This document shows positions 40,598 through 44,670 of a stretch of 44,670 bases of DNA, in pieces. A model generated the notes under the pieces. That model was not told the origin of the DNA. It did not search any database and saw only the letters and a list, made by a program, of their open reading frames with translations. A program made the translations under genes and the position numbers. The stretch is from the NCBI GenBank assembly GCA_000220355.1, contig GL982569.1, positions 895,568 to 940,237 on the forward strand, read 5' to 3'. Each line of letters opens with the position of its first letter. Position 1 is the first letter of the stretch. This DNA comes from Candidatus Nanosalinarum sp. J07AB56. GTDB taxonomy: Archaea > Nanohalarchaeota > Nanosalinia > Nanosalinales > Nanosalinaceae.

Positions 40598-41020
40598 GTG
40601 AGTCTGGCGGACGTGGGGCAGCTGGATCTAACTGAATACACGTTGGATCGGGCTGAGATGGGAAAGGTGCTTATCGTGGCGTCGGCGACTCTGCTCGTCG
40701 TTTCGGCACACGCAGTATTACAGTTCTCGGCCACCGAATCCAGGCTTTCCGACGCATACGCGGACTCCCAGAGGGCATCGAGCGTTGTCGAGTCACAGAG
40801 CTTCAACAGGAGCCTGAGAACCCTGGCGTCGTTTCAGGCCGGGACCCAGATCAGCAGACAGGTCCGGACTCTCGTTGACACAGCCTCCGCGATGGAGACA
40901 GCATCGCAGGACATACAGGAGGCCCGCCAAAATCTTGGAGACAAAAGGGAGATGTACCAGTGGTTGGTTGTGATCTCGGTCGCGGGTCTTGCAACAGGCC
41001 TGGCTGAGAGGTATATCTGA
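40598..41020 (+). CDS. Small two-TM protein with an extracytoplasmic helical loop
   Basis: 140 residues, unrecognised. Two hydrophobic helices (about residues 22-44 and 118-135) bracket a polar helical loop of about 75 residues with Ser, Gln and Arg and little Cys. GTG start, leaderless, from the bidirectional TATA box. Its TGA shares a base with the ATG of the large secreted protein gene, so it is the first gene of a surface-protein operon and may be a membrane partner of those proteins. Confidence 0.62.
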   Translation: MSLADVGQLDLTEYTLDRAEMGKVLIVASATLLVVSAHAVLQFSATESRLSDAYADSQRASSVVESQSFNRSLRTLASFQAGTQISRQVRTLVDTASAMETASQDIQEARQNLGDKREMYQWLVVISVAGLATGLAERYI

Positions 41021-43078
41021 TGGTTGGAGTGGTGCGCCGGACAGGGGCTCTCTTGGTAGTAGCATGTCTATGGTTGTCGATGGCGCCGTCCTCCGCCGCA
41101 CAGACCCCCGTTCAGCCCAACGCCACGGGGTTCTTCTATCCAGAGCTGACATATAGAGAGGACCAAAACAGTGATATCGCTCATTTCCCCTTAGGTGGAT
41201 CGGAAGACGTCAAAGGATCGGTCGGCGGCGTGGCCTCTGTGTTCGCTGACTACGACAACGACTTCAGGGTTGAACTGGTTGTGCGCGACACCAGCTCTGC
41301 GTACTTGAAGGCATTTTTCAGAAGAAATAGCACGTTTGAGCCTATTACAGGACAGTTCGACAAGCCGAAGAGCTCAAGTCCTCTGACGGTTGGGGAACTG
41401 GAAGGCGATGGCAACAACAAATCCGACATCCTATTTCGCAATCAAAACAGTAACCTCGGTGTCATAGATTCCGAGCGCTCCACAGAGTTCTCTCCCTGAC
41501 GGGTTCATAAATCCCGTGGACGTCGGCGACTTCGATGTGGATGGGTATGAGGAGATTCTCTACGTTGACGGAAACAACAGATTGAGAAAGTTTAACTACA
41601 TACCACAAGACACGGATACTTCCAGCTCTTCCCCGGTATCGTCGACTGACATCACAAGCAGCCGGTTTGGCACCATGGTTTCCGACGCTGACTCCGATGG
41701 TCTTCCGGAGGTCGTGTTTCCAAACGCCAGCGGCTTGTTTGGAATAGACAACAGAGGTGATACAACCACTATCTCAACCAAGGTGAAGTCGTTCGCGGGT
41801 AGCAGTGGACGTGTGGTTGCGCCATCGGACCTCGACCGCGATGGTTTCATAGAGTATGCGGTAGCTCGGCAAGACCAAGAGATCGTGAGCCTGGATCCCA
41901 AGGACTCATCCGAAACCCTACTAGGAACTAAAAGCGGGGGCAACGACGTGGACCTGTTCAGCTACCTCCCAGCAAATATCACAGAGGCAAGCATCAACGG
42001 CAGTATATTCGGCGGTGGTGACACGGCGAAGGTGTCGTTCAACGTATCGGACGGAGACGGCTACACCGACATAGTCGATGGCTTAGCTAAGGTCAAGTTC
42101 ACCGCGCCAGACGGCACTAACTACACGGTCAATGCAGTGAGGACGGACTCCGGAGTGCCCGCAGACGACCAGAAGAGCTTCGAGGCAGGGTTCTCCGTAC
42201 CCAGCGCTGGACCCGAGGGCACTTGGGAATACAGAGCCTTCTCGCGCGACGAGAAGGGTACTGGAACCTTACGCAACGGGGAGTTCTCGGTCTCGCTCAA
42301 CAGCGGAGACATCAACGCCACACTGCTGGAGCCTTTAAATAACACGATCGTCAAGAAGGACTCTAATTTCGTTGTCAACACCTCGATAGGCTGTGTCAAC
42401 GGAGACTGCGGAATGGTCAACGCCACACCTAGGTACAATGCCTCTTCGGGTCCTCCGACCCAAGTGGTGCCGAACGGCTCGGGCACTCCTTTGCACACAC
42501 AGGTTGCCTCAGAGAAGACATGTGGAACTCTGAACCAAGGCGACCAGTGCTACATCAACTGGAGCGTCAACGCCACAGGACAGGAGGACACGTCCAGGCT
42601 CCTGGATGTCAACGCCACCTCTACAAGCCCGTCTGTAACTTCTAACGACACGGAGAACAGGCTTCTGAACATCGACCTAGCGGTTGTCATCGACCTGCGC
42701 TACGACGTAGTGGACTTCGGCGCACTCGACCCAGGCGAGGAAAACAAATCGGCGCAGGGAAACTCACAGCTGCTCTACAACATGACGGTGTTCGAGAACA
42801 GCATCCCGGTCGATAAGGTCGAGGTGAACGCCTCGAACCTGCAGTCCACATCGTACGACTACACCATTCCCGATGCCAACCTATCGGCCTCTCCTGACAA
42901 CGATCCGAACAACCAGACAGGCCACAAGACGAGTCTCGAGGGAGGCTTCAGCGACCTGCTCGGCGTGTCCCCAATCCAGCCGGGAACCAACTTCACCCAC
43001 TTCTTCTTCATGGATGTGCCCACAGGCATAGCAAAAGGCCAGTATACAGGGGAGATCGAGTTCCGAGCCACGACGTGA
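41020..43078 (+). CDS. Secreted FG-GAP/VCBS beta-propeller protein, broken by one extra base
   Basis: After a signal peptide (about residues 1-27, ending SSAAQ) comes a propeller-like part with Ca2+-binding D-x-D-x-D-G-type loops: ADYDNDFRVELV, GELEGDGNNKSDIL, GDFDVDGYEEIL, SDADSDGLPEVV and SDLDRDGFIEYA. The first frame stops at 41497-41499; dropping one C from the CCC at 41495-41497 gives SPDGFINPVDVGDFD and a stop at 43078, 685 residues in total. The second half has Ig-like repeats rich in N-glycosylation sequons (NATLLEP, NVSDGDG, NWSVNATG) and Cys pairs (GCVNGDCG, CGTLNQGDQC). No C-terminal anchor is seen. It is probably a surface or adhesion protein. Confidence 0.78.
41493..41499 (+). 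other. Frameshift point in the secreted propeller gene
   Basis: TCT CCC TGA stops the frame; TCT CCT GAC GGG would continue into the next repeat. One extra C explains it. Confidence 0.75.
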
Positions 43079-43743
43079 ACGCGGAGAACCTCCTCAGCTT
43101 CACATTGCTTCTGAGCCTCACCGCGCCCTCCGCGGCCGCACAGGGTTTGGGCCTGGTCCAGCCGGAGAGCACGTACTCAACGTCGAGTGCGTGGTTGAAC
43201 ACGAGCGTCAGGGTCTTTGACCCCTCTTCGCGCTCTCCGCAGATATCACTGCGATCAGCTAACACCACCTCGTACAACGTCTCGGCATCCTCTCTAGACA
43301 CGGGCTCGATGTCGCCGGAGTCAAGATACTACGTGTCGGGCTCTTATGCACGGGTCTACAGCCTACCGGTTCACATCAGGATCGACAGGCAGAAGACGCA
43401 GTACAGCATAGACCTGGAACTGAAGAGCCGTCCAACAGCCTCCGCTGAGGGGCCCATACCCGTAGTAACCAGGCCTCTGGATTTCGAACTCCAATATAAT
43501 GGACCTCTGCAGTCACAGGATGCACCAAGTACAGGCCTCCAGTTTGAGCCTCAAAGCAACAGAACCCTGGACCCCTCCCCAGCAAATGACAGCAACACCA
43601 CCGACAGGGAGAGATACCAAACCTCGGAGCAACCCCGTGAGAACGCGTCGACCGACGTTGAAACGCGCACAGACGGCCCTCCAAGCCCCATCCTCCTGTT
43701 ATTTATCGCGGCGACCGCATGCTACATACTGTGGAAAATCTGA
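43075..43743 (+). CDS. Secreted, C-terminally anchored surface protein
   Basis: 222 residues, unrecognised. A signal peptide (about residues 1-22, SAAAQ) precedes a beta-rich, Ser/Thr-rich outside region with sequons; from about residue 150 the chain is a low-complexity Ser/Thr/Pro/Glu stalk (LDPSPANDSNTTDRERYQ), then a C-terminal TM near 206-220 (SPILLLFIAATACYIL). It is likely an anchored surface protein and possibly the membrane partner of the flanking secreted proteins. The GTG start overlaps the previous stop by four bases. Confidence 0.68.
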   Translation: MNAENLLSFTLLLSLTAPSAAAQGLGLVQPESTYSTSSAWLNTSVRVFDPSSRSPQISLRSANTTSYNVSASSLDTGSMSPESRYYVSGSYARVYSLPVHIRIDRQKTQYSIDLELKSRPTASAEGPIPVVTRPLDFELQYNGPLQSQDAPSTGLQFEPQSNRTLDPSPANDSNTTDRERYQTSEQPRENASTDVETRTDGPPSPILLLFIAATACYILWKI

Positions 43744-44670
43744 GCTCTGCTACCGGAATACTCCTTCTCCTTGCCGTAGTCGCGGCATCTCACCAGGCGG
43801 CCGCGCAGGGCGACTCCTCGTCCGTGCAGGTCGAAATATCTGGTGTCTGCCGCACACCCGCGCAGATAAGTCCTCCCAACCTGCAGACAGGTATTGACAG
43901 TAGAGTGGGCTTTGTATCATTTGCACAGAACTCGACAGGCAACTTCTCGGCAGCCTTATCCAATGAGGGAAACATCAATGCGAACATAACGCAGTTCAAC
44001 TTCACAAATATAACCGAGGAGAATGGCACCTACAGAGAAGAATCCGGTTATGACAACGTAGTTACCACGGCCGGCGACAAGATCGTGCCCGAAATATCCG
44101 TTCCAGGTACAGACACAGACGGCGACGAGTTCTTCGAAGGAGTTCTAAATGCTACAGTCATACGGAAGGGACCTATACTCGGCCACTTCAGCAGAGAGGT
44201 GGATTTTGGGGGCGAGAGACTTAATGTCTCCAGCTCTCTGAGAGGTCCGCTGGAGGCCAGTATCAATGTGTCTTCGGCCAATGGTTTTGAACGAAACCAG
44301 TTCTACGCTGCACATCTCAAGGTTGAGGCAGAGTGCCGAGGTCCTGTCAACTCTACTACTGTAGAAACTGGCAACTTCTCAGATGTAGAACACACTTCTT
44401 TTCTGGTGGTTGGTGATCCTGCGAATGAGGGCGGAGCCAATCAGACTGGTGAACTTGAGACAAATCAGACGATACCAGAGGATGTTAATAGAAGCGGTAA
44501 TCAGTCCACCAACCAGACGGTACCGGAGGACGTCAACAGAACAGGGAACCAGTCCACAAACCAGACAGCGCCGGCTAATGTGACTCAGCCTGGGAACCTC
44601 ACAAGCAATCAGACGGTGCCACAGAACTTCTCAGAGGACGGCGGCGAGGACGTAAACGACAGTGTGCCTC
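43731..44670 (+). CDS. Secreted sequon-repeat protein, cut off by the window end
   Basis: Open to the last base with no stop, at least 313 codons from GTG 43731, which overlaps the previous gene by 13 bases. A signal peptide (about residues 1-27, AAAAQ-type end) precedes an outside domain with two Cys (SGVCRTPAQ, EAECRGPVN) and many N-x-S/T sequons. From 44463 the protein runs into a 16-residue repeat around NQT. It resembles the ends of archaeal surface proteins with glycosylated stalks. The C-terminus and any anchor are outside the window. Confidence 0.72.
   Translation, partial: MENLSSATGILLLLAVVAASHQAAAQGDSSSVQVEISGVCRTPAQISPPNLQTGIDSRVGFVSFAQNSTGNFSAALSNEGNINANITQFNFTNITEENGTYREESGYDNVVTTAGDKIVPEISVPGTDTDGDEFFEGVLNATVIRKGPILGHFSREVDFGGERLNVSSSLRGPLEASINVSSANGFERNQFYAAHLKVEAECRGPVNSTTVETGNFSDVEHTSFLVVGDPANEGGANQTGELETNQTIPEDVNRSGNQSTNQTVPEDVNRTGNQSTNQTAPANVTQPGNLTSNQTVPQNFSEDGGEDVNDSVP
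44463..44654 (+). repeat. Four 48-base tandem repeats coding NQT-sequon units
   Basis: Four in-frame units of 48 bases begin at 44463, 44511, 44559 and 44607. Units 1 and 2 are nearly identical (NQTIPEDVNRSGNQST and NQTVPEDVNRTGNQST); units 3 and 4 are diverged (NQTAPANVTQPGNLTS, NQTVPQNFSEDGGEDV). Each starts with an N-Q-T glycosylation sequon, and the first three contain one or more additional sequons. Confidence 0.85.

Noticed and set aside
44463-44654. CRISPR-like regular repeats
   Set aside because: The 48-base period is in frame with a coding region, units are contiguous with no spacers, and differences follow codon positions.

Overview
The window is a chromosomal segment of a small-genome, salt-in halophilic archaeon, most likely a nanohaloarchaeon (DPANN). 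This is an inference. It rests on: archaeal-type information genes (EF-2 with a diphthamide-loop His, eIF1, eS4, eL19, eL32, Cbf5, TruD, Pth2, archease/RtcB); very Asp/Glu-rich proteins even in the ribosome; moderate G+C; dense ATGA-type gene overlaps; and many leaderless genes whose TATA-like box lies about 22-28 bases before an ATG or GTG start.

Layout. 1-11.9 kb: the end of an RNA polymerase operon (rpoA2, NusA-like), then the str region (uS12, uS7, EF-2, EF-1A, uS10, tRNA-Ser GGA). It is interrupted by an ABC1/UbiB kinase-like gene, an acidic coiled-coil membrane protein, a glycosyltransferase and a VanZ-like membrane protein. EF-2 carries a 535-residue LAGLIDADG intein in its P-loop. 11.9-14.8 kb: Nudix hydrolase, cytidylate kinase, archease and RtcB. 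15.1-28.8 kb: the S10/spc ribosomal operon from uL3 to SecY, split after eIF1 by a reverse-strand HExxH protease gene. uS3 and uL24 end in the same 50-residue tail. 28.9-37.1 kb: a DUF106 insertase-like protein, APH-type kinase, DUF4013 membrane protein, Cbf5, HD and PH-domain proteins, an intron-containing tRNA-Ser(UGA), a CBS protein with an antiporter, tRNA-Gln(CUG), parvulin, Pth2 and TruD. 37.1-44.7 kb: an envelope region with a GT2 glycosyltransferase, membrane thioredoxin-like protein, membrane-anchored winged-helix protein, and an operon of secreted, N-glycosylation-sequon-rich proteins running off the end.

How the parts work together. The first 29 kb is nearly all transcription, translation and protein export (ribosomal proteins, elongation factors, SecY, DUF106). 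RtcB/archease can ligate exons such as those of the intron-bearing tRNA-Ser in this window. The last 7 kb builds and decorates the cell surface.

Caution: six genes (EF-2, Nudix, eS4, SecY, TruD and a secreted beta-propeller protein) are each broken by one single-base indel, mostly in short homopolymers, and each reads as a full-length family member when that base is corrected. Consensus sequence error is the simplest explanation. No gene-free stretch exceeds 300 bases. I saw no CRISPR array, insertion sequence or rRNA gene.
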